This document shows, piece after piece, positions 1-8,864 of a DNA stretch of 64,000 nt. Where the stretch lies: positions 1 through 64,000 of the forward strand of contig CAZCJL010000019.1 in NCBI GenBank assembly GCA_964498785.1. Direction: 5' to 3'. The stretch comes from Mariaggregatimicrobium sp964498785. GTDB taxonomy: Bacteria; Zhuqueibacterota; Zhuqueibacteria; Thermofontimicrobiales; Thiofontviventaceae. Below the pieces are notes generated by a model, which was not told the origin of the DNA, did no database searches, and saw only the letters and a list, made by a program, of their open reading frames with translations. Numbering within the stretch: the stretch's first letter is position 1; each line of letters opens with the position of its first letter. Position numbers and translations under genes: made by a program.

Positions 1-205
1 AATTTAAAGAGAATCCGAAAGCTTTGATGCACACCATCAATTATTGAATGGATACTAACCAGCATTATGAATGCCGGGAGTTAAAGCAGCGGTATGTTAC
101 CAATTCATTGTAAAAAGCAGTGTATGCAACAATTGGATAATAGCAACGTAAACGCTGGATAAAAGTTTGTTTAAAAATAAATAGAGTGATTACACTGGAG
201 GAAAA
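1..205. other. 5' flank of efflux operon, no gene seen
   Basis: No coding region can be supported here. One short open stretch ends in TGA near base 47 and could be the tail of a gene that begins outside the window, but it is too short to identify. A clear GGAGGA ribosome binding site at 197-202 belongs to the adaptor gene starting at 206. The ATPase expected with the following permeases is not present in this flank. Confidence 0.5.
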
Positions 206-1306
206 ATGAAGGTCACTAAAAAACGAATCATCTGGTCTGTCGTCTTTATAATAATGCTGGTCATCATCGTTTTTGTGGTGGTTGGTAAATCCGGGAAAGG
301 CAATGAACACAAAGCTGCTACTGTCAATGTCGAAAAGCGGAATATTGTCGAAAAGGCGTTGGCAGTCGGGACAATCGATCCGAAAACGGAAATTGCCGTC
401 AAATCCAAAATTTCCGGGGTTGTTAGCAAGCTATTTATTGACGCCGGGAGCTATGTCAATGCTGGCGATCCGTTGATCGAGATTAAGCCGGACCCAACTC
501 CGCTGGAATTGGCAGAGGCGAAACGCGATGTGGAAATGAAAAACATCGAATTCCAAAATAGCCAGCGACAATATCAACGGTTGATCCAATTAAAAGAAAA
601 AGGACTCACCTCTGAAAAAGATTTTGAAGTTGCCAAACAAGCGTTTGAAGAAGCAAACGTACGTCGGGAAATGGCCATGGAGCGATTGGCATTGTTGGAA
701 AAAGGCAAAATCCGTATTGCCAATACAAATATCGAAACCACTATAAAAGCGCCAACGTCCGGATTTATTCTCGAAAAACTGATTAATGTTGGTGATCCGA
801 TTGTTCCGTTGACTTCGTATCAGGCGGGAACCGAGTTATTTACCATGGCAGATATGAGCGAATTGATTTTCAAGGGAACAGTGGATGAAATCGATGTCGG
901 TAAATTAAATGAAGGAATGGCAGCGGAAATTCAGGTAGGCGCACTTCCCGGAAAACCAGTGCAGGGAACATTAGAAAAAATTTCTTTAAAAGCTCAGAAA
1001 GATGACAACACCACTGTTTTCCCCGTGGAAATAGCAATTGATTTACAACACGATCTCGTGCTCAGAGCGGGATATTCGGCGAATGCCAATATTATTATAC
1101 AAAAGAAAGACAGCGTGTTGGCGATTCCAGAACGTGTCGTCACTTTCCGGAATGATTCGGCATTCGTATCGATTCCCAAAGGGGAAGACGCTTCGGAAGA
1201 AATTTACATCAAAACCGGACTTAGTGATGCAATATATATTGAAGTAATCGAAGATTTGAAAGAAGATCAGGAGGTGCTTGAGAAAAAAGTTAAGGAAATT
1301 ACATAA
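206..1306 (+). CDS. Efflux RND/ABC periplasmic adaptor subunit (MacA/HlyD family)
   Basis: Membrane-fusion protein of 366 residues that should bridge an inner-membrane transporter to an outer-membrane channel. Residues about 9-27 form one hydrophobic anchor with a short basic cytoplasmic start. The first half of a split biotinyl-lipoyl domain follows (around AVKSKISGVVSKLFIDAG), then a helical hairpin rich in Glu and Arg (about 95-165), the second lipoyl half (KAPTSGFILEKL) and beta-barrel domains. ATG at 206 is preceded by GGAGGA at the right distance. Two MacB-type permease genes follow, so it is most likely a MacA-like adaptor in a tripartite ABC exporter; the substrate (peptide, lipid, lipoprotein or drug) cannot be told from sequence. 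Confidence 0.88.
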   Translation: MKVTKKRIIWSVVFIIMLVIIVFVVVGKSGKGNEHKAATVNVEKRNIVEKALAVGTIDPKTEIAVKSKISGVVSKLFIDAGSYVNAGDPLIEIKPDPTPLELAEAKRDVEMKNIEFQNSQRQYQRLIQLKEKGLTSEKDFEVAKQAFEEANVRREMAMERLALLEKGKIRIANTNIETTIKAPTSGFILEKLINVGDPIVPLTSYQAGTELFTMADMSELIFKGTVDEIDVGKLNEGMAAEIQVGALPGKPVQGTLEKISLKAQKDDNTTVFPVEIAIDLQHDLVLRAGYSANANIIIQKKDSVLAIPERVVTFRNDSAFVSIPKGEDASEEIYIKTGLSDAIYIEVIEDLKEDQEVLEKKVKEIT

Positions 1307-1340
1307 TAAGTTTGTGAGCTAATCTAACGGGAATCGATAG

Positions 1341-2579
1341 ATGGGACAATTTTTAGATACTCTGAAAGAAGTATTTCATTATCTTCGCCAATATAAATCG
1401 CGAACATTCATGACGATGTTTGGTATAGTCTGGGGCACGATGACCGTCATCCTGTTACTGGCGTTCGGGGTTGGAGTAAAGCGATCGATGAGTAAAAACA
1501 TGCATGGTATCGGAGAGGGAATTGTAATCGTGTGGCCCGGCCGAACCAGCAAAGCATTTGCCGGCTACGGCAGGGATCGTGCGATTCGGTTGACTGATGA
1601 AGACACCGAAATGCTGCGACGGGAAATTGGCGATATCAAACACATTAGCCCGGAATATAGTAAATGGGGTGTTCCGGTACGCATTGCAGATAAAATAAAT
1701 CAACCCAATATTGCCGGCATTATCCCTGAATATGGGCCTATGCGCAATATTATGCCGCAGACTGGCGGGCGATGGCTCAATGAACTTGACATTCAGGAGC
1801 GCCGACGAGTTGTGTTTTTAGGGAATCGTCTGAAAGATTTTCTGTTCGGTGAACAGGTAGAAGCCGTTGGCAAGCATATTTTTGTAGGTGAAATTCCGTT
1901 TCTTGTTATCGGCATCTTGAAGCCAAAAACACAGTCATCGTCGTATCGTCAAAGAGATCAAGACAGGGCGTTTATTCCGGCATCCACGTTTGCGGCGATT
2001 TATGGGTATCGCTATGTGAGCAATTTTATTTACACGATGAAAGACCCTCGCCAAAATAAAGCTGTCGAAAAGCGTGTTTTTGAAGTTCTGGGCAAAAAAT
2101 ACACGTTCGATCCCGATGATACGGAAACGCTCTGGATATGGGATACCACAGAAATGGATAAATTTCTGTTCTATTTTGCGCTGGGTTTTAATATTTTTAT
2201 GGGACTCATTGGGGTAATCACACTTGTAGTCGGTGGCATCGGGCTTGCGAACATTATGTATGTTGTTGTTCAGGAACGAACCAGGGAAATCGGCATCCGC
2301 CGTTCTATCGGAGCAAAGCGATGGCATATCATGCGTCAATTTATATTTGAATCATTCATAATTATTGGTATCAGTGCGATACTTGGATTTATTTTCGCGA
2401 TTATTCTCATTAAAATTATTTCATTATTCCCAATTGAAGAATTTGTGGGACATCCCGTACTTTCGATACCAGTGGCGCTCATTTCGGTTTCCATTTTAGC
2501 TATCATCGGATTTTTAGCCGGATTTTTCCCGGCCCGAAAAGCATCACGCCTTGAAGTAGTGGATTGTTTAAGATTTTAA
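1341..2579 (+). CDS. MacB-type ABC transporter permease (FtsX superfamily), first copy
   Basis: Inner-membrane permease subunit of 412 residues. One membrane helix near residues 20-45 is followed by a large periplasmic MacB_PCD-type domain (about 50-265). Three further helices form the FtsX domain, with the conserved loop ERTREIGIRRSIGAKR and the typical end FFPARKASRLEVVDCLRF. The nucleotide-binding domain of full-length MacB is absent, so a separate ATPase must supply energy. It lies 34 bp after the adaptor and 24 bp before a related permease, which suggests a heterodimeric transporter in one operon. Start ATG at 1341 has only a weak ribosome binding site (CGGGA). Confidence 0.88.
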   Translation: MGQFLDTLKEVFHYLRQYKSRTFMTMFGIVWGTMTVILLLAFGVGVKRSMSKNMHGIGEGIVIVWPGRTSKAFAGYGRDRAIRLTDEDTEMLRREIGDIKHISPEYSKWGVPVRIADKINQPNIAGIIPEYGPMRNIMPQTGGRWLNELDIQERRRVVFLGNRLKDFLFGEQVEAVGKHIFVGEIPFLVIGILKPKTQSSSYRQRDQDRAFIPASTFAAIYGYRYVSNFIYTMKDPRQNKAVEKRVFEVLGKKYTFDPDDTETLWIWDTTEMDKFLFYFALGFNIFMGLIGVITLVVGGIGLANIMYVVVQERTREIGIRRSIGAKRWHIMRQFIFESFIIIGISAILGFIFAIILIKIISLFPIEEFVGHPVLSIPVALISVSILAIIGFLAGFFPARKASRLEVVDCLRF

Positions 2580-2603
2580 TGAACCAGAATTCAGGACTGG
2601 ATT

Positions 2604-3848
2604 ATGCAAATTTTCATGTTATTAAGAGAATTTTTAGATGATATCCGAACCCAAAAAACACGTGCGTTTTTAACCACAATCGCGATTACCTGGGGCACAC
2701 TGGCAGTCATCTTATTAATGGCGTTTGGTTCCGGATTGTCGTTCCGAATGCAACAGGGATTGATAAATGCAGGAGACAGGATCATCCGCATTTATGGTGG
2801 GCAGACCACGAAAAAATTCGAGGGATTGCCTGTTGGGCGCCGTATACGTCTGACCACAGCAGATGCGTTTATCCTCAAAGAAAGTATCCCCATGATCGAA
2901 GCAGTAAATCCGGGATTGGGCCGGAATGTCCGACTGCGTGTCGGAGATAATTCGGCATCCACGTTCATGGAAGGTGTGTATCCGGAATTCGAATTTTTGC
3001 GTCGACTATTTCCTGCTGCTGGTGGCAGGTTTCTGAATTCACGTGATCTGGCGGAACGTAAACGGGTTGTGTTTCTCGGTGCAGTCATTGCCAGGGATTT
3101 GTTCGGCAAAGAAGATCCCATCGGTAAAATGCTGGAACTTGACGGATTGCCCTTTAAAGTCGTTGGCATCATGCCGGAAAAATTGCAAACATCCATGAAT
3201 AACGGACCGGATGACCGGCGGGCAATCATTCCGTTCACAACGTTTGAAAGTATTTACGGGGATCGGTATTTGGATGAGCTGATTGTTAAACCAGCCCGAC
3301 CCGAAGACAGCGAGCGTGTGATCAGTGAGGTTCGGCGTATTTTGGGTAAAATATATAAATTCGACCCCACTGACGAGAGAGCGCTGCCAATGTGGGATTT
3401 CATTGAACAGGAAAAAATCGGTCGGCGTATCTTTATGGGAATCAATATTTTTCTGGGTGTCATCGGTGCAATGACGTTAATCATTGCCGGCGTTGGCGTG
3501 GCGAATATTATGTACGTTGTTGCCAAAGAGCGAACGAAAGAGATTGGAATCAAGCGGGCAATTGGCGCCCGGAAACGACATATTATTTTTCAATTTATTT
3601 TTGAATCATTATTAATCGCATCTGTGGGAGGATTTTTGGGGATTCTGGCAGCGACAGGCATAATAAAATTTATGTGGACGCTTCCCGCAGAAGGTGGTGC
3701 AATGCAATTTCTGGGACGGCCGATCATGTCCGGCGCAGTGGTGCTCACATCTGTGACAATTTTAACGCTCATTGGATTGTTATCCGGCTTTTTTCCCGCG
3801 CGCAAGGCAGCGAACATCGATCCTGTGGAAGCATTGCGCTACGAATAA
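2604..3848 (+). CDS. MacB-type ABC transporter permease (FtsX superfamily), second copy
   Basis: Paralogue of the preceding permease, 414 residues, same order: helix near 20-45, periplasmic domain (about 50-270), then the FtsX domain with KERTKEIGIKRAIGARKR and the end FFPARKAANIDPVEALRYE. The two copies share motif spacing along their whole length, consistent with duplication and use as two halves of one transporter. No ATP-binding motif is present. Last gene of the efflux operon: about 100 bp of AT-rich sequence separate it from the oligopeptidase gene. Confidence 0.88.
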   Translation: MQIFMLLREFLDDIRTQKTRAFLTTIAITWGTLAVILLMAFGSGLSFRMQQGLINAGDRIIRIYGGQTTKKFEGLPVGRRIRLTTADAFILKESIPMIEAVNPGLGRNVRLRVGDNSASTFMEGVYPEFEFLRRLFPAAGGRFLNSRDLAERKRVVFLGAVIARDLFGKEDPIGKMLELDGLPFKVVGIMPEKLQTSMNNGPDDRRAIIPFTTFESIYGDRYLDELIVKPARPEDSERVISEVRRILGKIYKFDPTDERALPMWDFIEQEKIGRRIFMGINIFLGVIGAMTLIIAGVGVANIMYVVAKERTKEIGIKRAIGARKRHIIFQFIFESLLIASVGGFLGILAATGIIKFMWTLPAEGGAMQFLGRPIMSGAVVLTSVTILTLIGLLSGFFPARKAANIDPVEALRYE

Positions 3849-3905
3849 GTTTTTTATGTAATAGAAGGAACTACTTACACTGTTTTTGAATATATATATA
3901 ATCAT

Positions 3906-3919
3906 ACACAATATTGTGT
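3906..3919. promoter_or_regulatory. 14-bp palindrome upstream of oligopeptidase gene
   Basis: ACACAATATTGTGT is a perfect palindrome 27 bp before the GTG start of the M3 peptidase. It could be an operator or part of a short hairpin in the leader. Function is inferred only from symmetry and position. Confidence 0.3.
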
Positions 3920-3946
3920 GAAAATTCATTTAAATGAGGAGGAGAT

Positions 3947-5836
3947 GTGAAAAAGTTATCAGGAGTAATTATGGCTCTTCTTACAGGTTTTCTTTTACTA
4001 TCACAAACAGACAGTCAGGCACAGACGCAGGAAAGGGCTGACATTGAAGAACATTACAAATGGAATTTGGCAGATTTATATCCGTCAGATGAAGCATGGA
4101 AACAAGCAAAGAACGAATTGGCGACTGAAATTAAAAACGTAACTGAATTTCAGGGGAAACTCGATAATTCGGCAGCTGATTTATTGTCATGTTTGAAATT
4201 CACAAGTGAAATGGGAAAAAAGTTTAGCAGGCTTTACAGCTATGCCTCCATGCATTCGGATCAGGATACGCGAAATTCCAAATACCTCGCTATGAGACAG
4301 GAAGTTTCACAGCTTGGTACCAATTATAATTCCATGGCATCTTTTATTGAACCGGAAATTGTGAAAATGGATCAGGCCACCATTGACAAATTCCTGAAAC
4401 AGGAACCGGGATTAAAAGATTATAAAATGTACCTGCATAATATTCTGCGGATGAAAGCGCACACGCTTTCTGAAAAAGAGGAAAAAATAATGGCTGAAGC
4501 CGGGTTGATGTCCGGCAGCCCTTATTCAATTTTCCGTATTTTTGCGAATGCAGAACTGCCATATCCTGAAATCACGTTGAGTGACGGCAAAAAAGTAACA
4601 TTAAACCAGGCAGGTTATGGTAAATATCGGGCGCTGCCGAATCGTGAAGACCGGGAAAAAGTATTTGATACATTTTGGGGGAAAATGAGCGAATTCAAAG
4701 GCACGTTCGGCGAACAGCTTTACGCAAATGTGAAAAAAGATATGTTCTACAAGCGCACCCGCAATTACGAATCCAGTTTGGAAAGCGCGCTTAATGAAAA
4801 TAATATTCCCACCGAAGTGTACACCGCTTTAATCGAAAATGTGAATAAAAATCTGGATACATTTCACCGCTATCTCAATTTGAAGAAAAGAATGCTTGGT
4901 GTGGACACACTGAAATATTCAGATTTATACGCGCCTGTGGTGAAAGGCGTTGATCTTAAATATAAATACGATGAAGCAAAAGGCCTTATCCTCGATGCAC
5001 TCAAACCAATGGGCAAAGAATATGTGGATATCGTGAAGAAAGCATTTGACGAACGCTGGATTGATGTTTATCCCAATGTTGGTAAACGATCCGGTGCATA
5101 TTCCAATGGCGGCGTTTACGATGTTCATCCATATATTTTGCTGAATTATAATGATCAGTACGAGGATGTCAGCACGCTGGCACATGAACTTGGTCATACC
5201 ATGCAAAGCTATCTTTCAAATAAAAAGCAACCCTATCCCACAGCGGATTATCCGATTTTCGTCGCTGAGGTCGCGTCTACTTTCAACGAAGTGTTATTGA
5301 TAAATAAAATGCTGAACGAAATCAAAGATGATGATGTGCGATTGTCAATATTAATGAATTTTCTGGATGGCATTAAAGGTACATTGTTCCGACAGACGCA
5401 ATTTGCCGAATTCGAGTTGCGAATTCATGAAAAAGCGGAAAACGGCGAACCGCTCACCGGCGATGTGCTGACTGAAATGTACGGCGATATTCTTAAAAAA
5501 TATTACGGACATGAAAAAGGTGTGTGTCACATCAACGATTTGTACACTGTTGAATGGACGTATATTCCGCATTTCTATTATAACTTTTACGTTTATCAAT
5601 ATGCAACATCTTTTACTGCGTCCACTGCTCTGGCTGAAAAAGTGATGAATAAAGAAACGGGAGCACTGGATAAATACATGGAATTTCTATCAGCAGGTGG
5701 CTCTGATTATCCAATTGAACTCCTGAATAAAGCAGGCGTGGATATGAAAACTTCCGAACCTTTTGTGAAAACAATGGCAGTGATGAACCGAACAATCGAC
5801 GAGATCGAAAAAATACTTGATAAAAAAAATAAGTAA
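3947..5836 (+). CDS. pepF: Secreted oligoendopeptidase F (M3 metallopeptidase)
   Basis: Zinc peptidase of 629 residues cleaving short peptides. The catalytic motif HELGH is at residues 413-417 and the third zinc ligand is expected at Glu441 in EVASTFNE. Domain order is the oligoendopeptidase-F N-terminal region, then the M3 catalytic domain. Unlike classical cytosolic PepF it begins with a signal peptide ending around DSQAQ, so it should act in the periplasm or outside. The start is GTG at 3947, supported by an excellent GAGGAGGA just upstream. It stands alone, with a terminator hairpin after it. Family assignment is firm; export is inferred from the N-terminus. Confidence 0.93.
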   Translation: MKKLSGVIMALLTGFLLLSQTDSQAQTQERADIEEHYKWNLADLYPSDEAWKQAKNELATEIKNVTEFQGKLDNSAADLLSCLKFTSEMGKKFSRLYSYASMHSDQDTRNSKYLAMRQEVSQLGTNYNSMASFIEPEIVKMDQATIDKFLKQEPGLKDYKMYLHNILRMKAHTLSEKEEKIMAEAGLMSGSPYSIFRIFANAELPYPEITLSDGKKVTLNQAGYGKYRALPNREDREKVFDTFWGKMSEFKGTFGEQLYANVKKDMFYKRTRNYESSLESALNENNIPTEVYTALIENVNKNLDTFHRYLNLKKRMLGVDTLKYSDLYAPVVKGVDLKYKYDEAKGLILDALKPMGKEYVDIVKKAFDERWIDVYPNVGKRSGAYSNGGVYDVHPYILLNYNDQYEDVSTLAHELGHTMQSYLSNKKQPYPTADYPIFVAEVASTFNEVLLINKMLNEIKDDDVRLSILMNFLDGIKGTLFRQTQFAEFELRIHEKAENGEPLTGDVLTEMYGDILKKYYGHEKGVCHINDLYTVEWTYIPHFYYNFYVYQYATSFTASTALAEKVMNKETGALDKYMEFLSAGGSDYPIELLNKAGVDMKTSEPFVKTMAVMNRTIDEIEKILDKKNK

Positions 5837-5852
5837 TCAGACGTTTTTCTCT

Positions 5853-5890
5853 AAAGCCGTCACCTGTATTAAATTTGTGGCGGCTTTATT
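5853..5890 (+). terminator. Terminator-like hairpin after pepF
   Basis: AAAGCCGTCAC pairs with GTGGCGGCTTT (one G-U wobble), followed by TATT. It lies 17 bp after the oligopeptidase stop and 25 bp before the next start, so the methyltransferase probably has its own promoter or is read through. Confidence 0.7.
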
Positions 5891-5914
5891 GTTTATATTA
5901 ATATTGGAATCGCC

Positions 5915-6451
5915 ATGGTAAAACATTTTCAAAGCAATTGGAGCTTCAGAACCATGTCACTCATTTTCTGGCTTCGGGATAAAGTTGTTCCGCCATTGCA
6001 GGTATTAAATGAAGTCGGAATCGAACCCGGATACTTTGTCCTGGATTTTGGTTGCGGTCCCGGTGGATTTACCATTGCCGCAGCAGAACTCGTGGGTACC
6101 CACGGAAAAGTATTTGCTGCGGATATTCATCCATTAGCCATAAAAAAAGTAAAACGCAAAGCCCGTCGCAGAAAAATGGACCATATTCAGACAATCCGTA
6201 CCGATTGTGAAACCGGCATCAAAAGTGGGACAATCGATGTTGTGTTGTTTTATGATACATTTCACAGTCTGGATTATCCTGAGAAAATTTTAGCTGAACT
6301 ACATCGGATATTAAAAACCGGACGAACCATGTCTTTTAGTGATCATCACTTAGAAGAGGAAGAAATTATCGAGAGCATCACCGGATCAGGTCACTTCAAT
6401 CTAATTCGGCGTACTTCAGAAACATATATTTTCAAAAAATGTGAAAAATAG
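5915..6451 (+). CDS. Class I SAM-dependent methyltransferase
   Basis: Small methyltransferase of 178 residues with a Rossmann-like SAM site. Motif I is VLDFGCGPGGFTIAAAEL (about 43-60); the acidic motif II is VFAADIHPLAIKKVK; the motif IV region is DVVLFYDTFHSL. The fold matches the UbiE/Methyltransf_25 group. The substrate is unknown; nothing in the neighbourhood points to quinone or rRNA methylation. It ends 8 bp before the secreted esterase gene, so the two may be co-transcribed. Start ATG 5915 has only a weak GGAA upstream. Confidence 0.8.
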   Translation: MVKHFQSNWSFRTMSLIFWLRDKVVPPLQVLNEVGIEPGYFVLDFGCGPGGFTIAAAELVGTHGKVFAADIHPLAIKKVKRKARRRKMDHIQTIRTDCETGIKSGTIDVVLFYDTFHSLDYPEKILAELHRILKTGRTMSFSDHHLEEEEIIESITGSGHFNLIRRTSETYIFKKCEK

Positions 6452-6459
6452 CGAAGCGT

Positions 6460-8355
6460 ATGAAACGATTATTTATTCTGTTTTTATTAGTCGTGTGTAT
6501 GGGCGCACAGGTTCTCGCTCAGAGTTACCTGTATTTGCAAAATCCGGTGACATTCATTAATGACTATCCGCGAATCGATGGTGTACTGGATTCGCAGTTA
6601 ACACAATTGCCGCGCCGCCAATTCGATGACGATATTCTGAAATCAAATGAAGAAAATCGCGTATATCCGGTGAATTACAGGCTGGGTTATGGAACGGATT
6701 TTCTGTACATCTATATCGAAGTCGAGGCAAATTCAATGATATTTCGGGAAAACGGCTATCGGAACGGCGATGGTTTCATGTTATCACTCACTGTACCCCA
6801 ATTCGATAACAGACCCACAGAAGAATTTTACAATTTGGGCTTTTATCCGACAGGAGACGATCAAAAACCGGCTGGGAAAATAATTTGGCAGTACAATGCA
6901 AATTATGCTTCTGAAATTCTGGATGAAACGTGTAAATGTCACATCAGTGTAACACCGGGTAAGGTGGGGTACGAGTTGTTATTGCCCTGGAAAGATGTTT
7001 ATCCGTACCATCCCTGGTTTTCCGGGGAGATCGGCTTTAATCTGTTTTTTGTAAAAGCCATTCCCGGGAATGAAAAAAACATTCACGGTGTTCTTTTAGA
7101 TGATCGATTAAATCTTGATCAAAATTTATTAAAATACACTCGCTTGATATTTGGTAAACCGGTTCCGGCTCAAAACATGCAAACGTATGTGCTCATGAAC
7201 AGAAACAGCTATGAAGGAGAATCAGTAGAAGCTCGATTCGTTACCAGTGCTCAAAAAAAACTTAAAGAAAAAATTCAAATCTCAATCTTTAATTCAACAG
7301 GCAAGTTAATTTCCACCGAAATCGTTGAATACGAGACCGATGACGTACTGACTTTTAAAAAATTTGATATAAAAACATACGTTTTACCATCCGGTGATTA
7401 TCGCGTCGATTGGAAGTCGCTGTCCGGTACTGCGTCTGGTTACGTTGAACTAACAGTGTTGCCGTATGTTTTCTTTGATGAAGTATATGATCGATTAATC
7501 GCGGTCAGAAATAATATTTCATCAGGCAGCTACTATACGCTGCATTTTTTACTGAATGATTTGCAACACAGAAATGATCGGCTGAAATCTTACGAGCATG
7601 TTCCTGATTTGCGAGAGGAATTAATACAGCTTTTAGAAATGATCGACAACGCTGAAAATCAAAATGATATCATTTCAAACAAAAGAGGACTTTTTCGAAG
7701 AGCATACCGCATGGAATATAGCCATGAATTATGGCCGTATTCGGTACATATACCGCAAAATTATAATCCGGCGAAAACATATCCGTTGCTTGTTTTTTTG
7801 CATGAAAAAGACCGTGATGACCGGGCGCTGGCAGATCATCTTTCGTATTTAGCCCTCGACGGTTATATCCTGCTCGCCCCGAACGGACGCGGAGCCAGAA
7901 ATTGTTACACGGTGAAAGAAGCGCAGATTGATATCCAACAGACAATCCACGATGTAACAAACCATTATTCAATCGATAGCGCCAGGATTATACTGACCGG
8001 ATATTCTATGGGCGGATACGGCGTTTACCGAACCTACTATGAAACTCCGAAAAAATTTGTAGCGCTGGCTATCTTCTCAGGGCAGCCCGACCTTGCAAGC
8101 CACTATTTTCCGCGAAAAGGTCACCCTAATTTTCTTTATACCGAGATTCTCAACGTTTTTAAAGATACACCGATGTTCATTTATCACGGAATGAAAGACC
8201 AGATCGCCCCATTTGAACTAACAGCGGAAGTCGTTGAAAAACTGAAAGCAGCCGGCGCTGATGTGGAATTTGTGATTAGTGAGCATGCAGGGCATCATCT
8301 GCCCGCAGAAGAAGATACCAGGCATTTTCGTCGTTGGTTTCGTAATCGATTTTAA
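6460..8355 (+). CDS. Secreted alpha/beta hydrolase (esterase) with N-terminal CBM9-like domain
   Basis: Exported protein of 631 residues. A signal peptide (MKRLFILFLLVVCMGAQVLA) precedes a domain starting YPRIDGVLDSQL, the usual opening of a CBM9/DOMON-like sugar-binding beta-sandwich, to about residue 220. A middle beta-rich region follows, then an alpha/beta hydrolase from about 420. Ser516 in GYSMGGYG is the likely nucleophile, Asp in MKDQIAPFE and His in SEHAGHH complete the triad. The catalytic part resembles the PHB-depolymerase/feruloyl-esterase type often attached to carbohydrate-binding domains. A role in cleaving ester-linked groups on polysaccharides is an inference. Confidence 0.82.
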   Translation: MKRLFILFLLVVCMGAQVLAQSYLYLQNPVTFINDYPRIDGVLDSQLTQLPRRQFDDDILKSNEENRVYPVNYRLGYGTDFLYIYIEVEANSMIFRENGYRNGDGFMLSLTVPQFDNRPTEEFYNLGFYPTGDDQKPAGKIIWQYNANYASEILDETCKCHISVTPGKVGYELLLPWKDVYPYHPWFSGEIGFNLFFVKAIPGNEKNIHGVLLDDRLNLDQNLLKYTRLIFGKPVPAQNMQTYVLMNRNSYEGESVEARFVTSAQKKLKEKIQISIFNSTGKLISTEIVEYETDDVLTFKKFDIKTYVLPSGDYRVDWKSLSGTASGYVELTVLPYVFFDEVYDRLIAVRNNISSGSYYTLHFLLNDLQHRNDRLKSYEHVPDLREELIQLLEMIDNAENQNDIISNKRGLFRRAYRMEYSHELWPYSVHIPQNYNPAKTYPLLVFLHEKDRDDRALADHLSYLALDGYILLAPNGRGARNCYTVKEAQIDIQQTIHDVTNHYSIDSARIILTGYSMGGYGVYRTYYETPKKFVALAIFSGQPDLASHYFPRKGHPNFLYTEILNVFKDTPMFIYHGMKDQIAPFELTAEVVEKLKAAGADVEFVISEHAGHHLPAEEDTRHFRRWFRNRF

Positions 8356-8398
8356 TTAGTGGGTAATAAATTTTTAGACAGCAGGATAAAAAGGATTT

Positions 8399-8576
8399 AA
8401 CCTGAAAAATTCATAACCACAGAGGCTCAGAGTACACAGAGTTTTTTTTCAAAGCGTTACGCAAACAATAGTAACCCGAATTTTTCTTAACTCAGTTTGA
8501 AAAGTAACGTGCACACAAGTTATTGTTTCTCTGTGACTCTGTGCTTCTGTAGCACGATTTGTGAATAATGCAGGTT
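8399..8576. repeat. Inverted-repeat intergenic element with CACAGAG motifs
   Basis: Outer arms AACCTG...TTCA and TGAA...CAGGTT frame inner arms CCACAGAGGCTCAGAG / CTCTGTGACTCTGTG. It has the organisation of the elements at 28274-28397 and 53827-54192. There is no coding capacity; a small non-autonomous mobile or structured repeat is the likely explanation. Confidence 0.6.
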
Positions 8577-8692
8577 AATAAAAAGTAGAACTATTCGTCG
8601 CCCGGCAAACTTCACACCCCAAAACTGCATTATCCAAAAGATTTATACCTCCACTTCGAAGGGCATTTATATTGCATAACTATTAAACCTTC

Positions 8693-8804
8693 GCCAGGGT
8701 TTGCCCGGCAATTACCGAGTTCCTGGACACGCTCTAAAGGCGATTCAGTCCGAAACGTACTTTCAATTTATGAAGAAATTACGCTTTCATTTTAGAATTT
8801 TAGG
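8693..8804. repeat. Dispersed intergenic repeat A, copy 1
   Basis: About 110 bp, same orientation as 56119-56240. Shared blocks include TAAACCTTCGC, TAAAGGCGATTCA and TTTCAATTTATG / TTCAATTTATGTAG, and both copies end in GAATTTxAGG. The copies are diverged but alignable by eye. Together with the element before it, it fills most of the 489-bp gap between the esterase and the deacetylase gene. Confidence 0.6.
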
Positions 8805-8833
8805 TTGATTATTAATTTTAAAAAAACTATATT
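8805..8833 (+). promoter_or_regulatory. Putative sigma-70-type promoter for the deacetylase gene
   Basis: TTGATT (8805-8810) and TATATT (8828-8833) are separated by 17 bp, 32 bp ahead of the ATG at 8865. The same -10 sequence recurs before several genes in this window. Confidence 0.5.
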
Positions 8834-8864
8834 ATAGATAAGTTTGAAACTTCGTGGAGGTAAA

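Noticed and set aside
1..47. Tail of an upstream gene ending near base 47
   Set aside because: About 15 codons only; too little to tell coding from chance.
1955..2339. Long antisense open frames inside the permease, peptidase and acyl-CoA dehydrogenase genes
   Set aside because: They are codon-bias shadows of well supported genes, without ribosome binding sites or domains.
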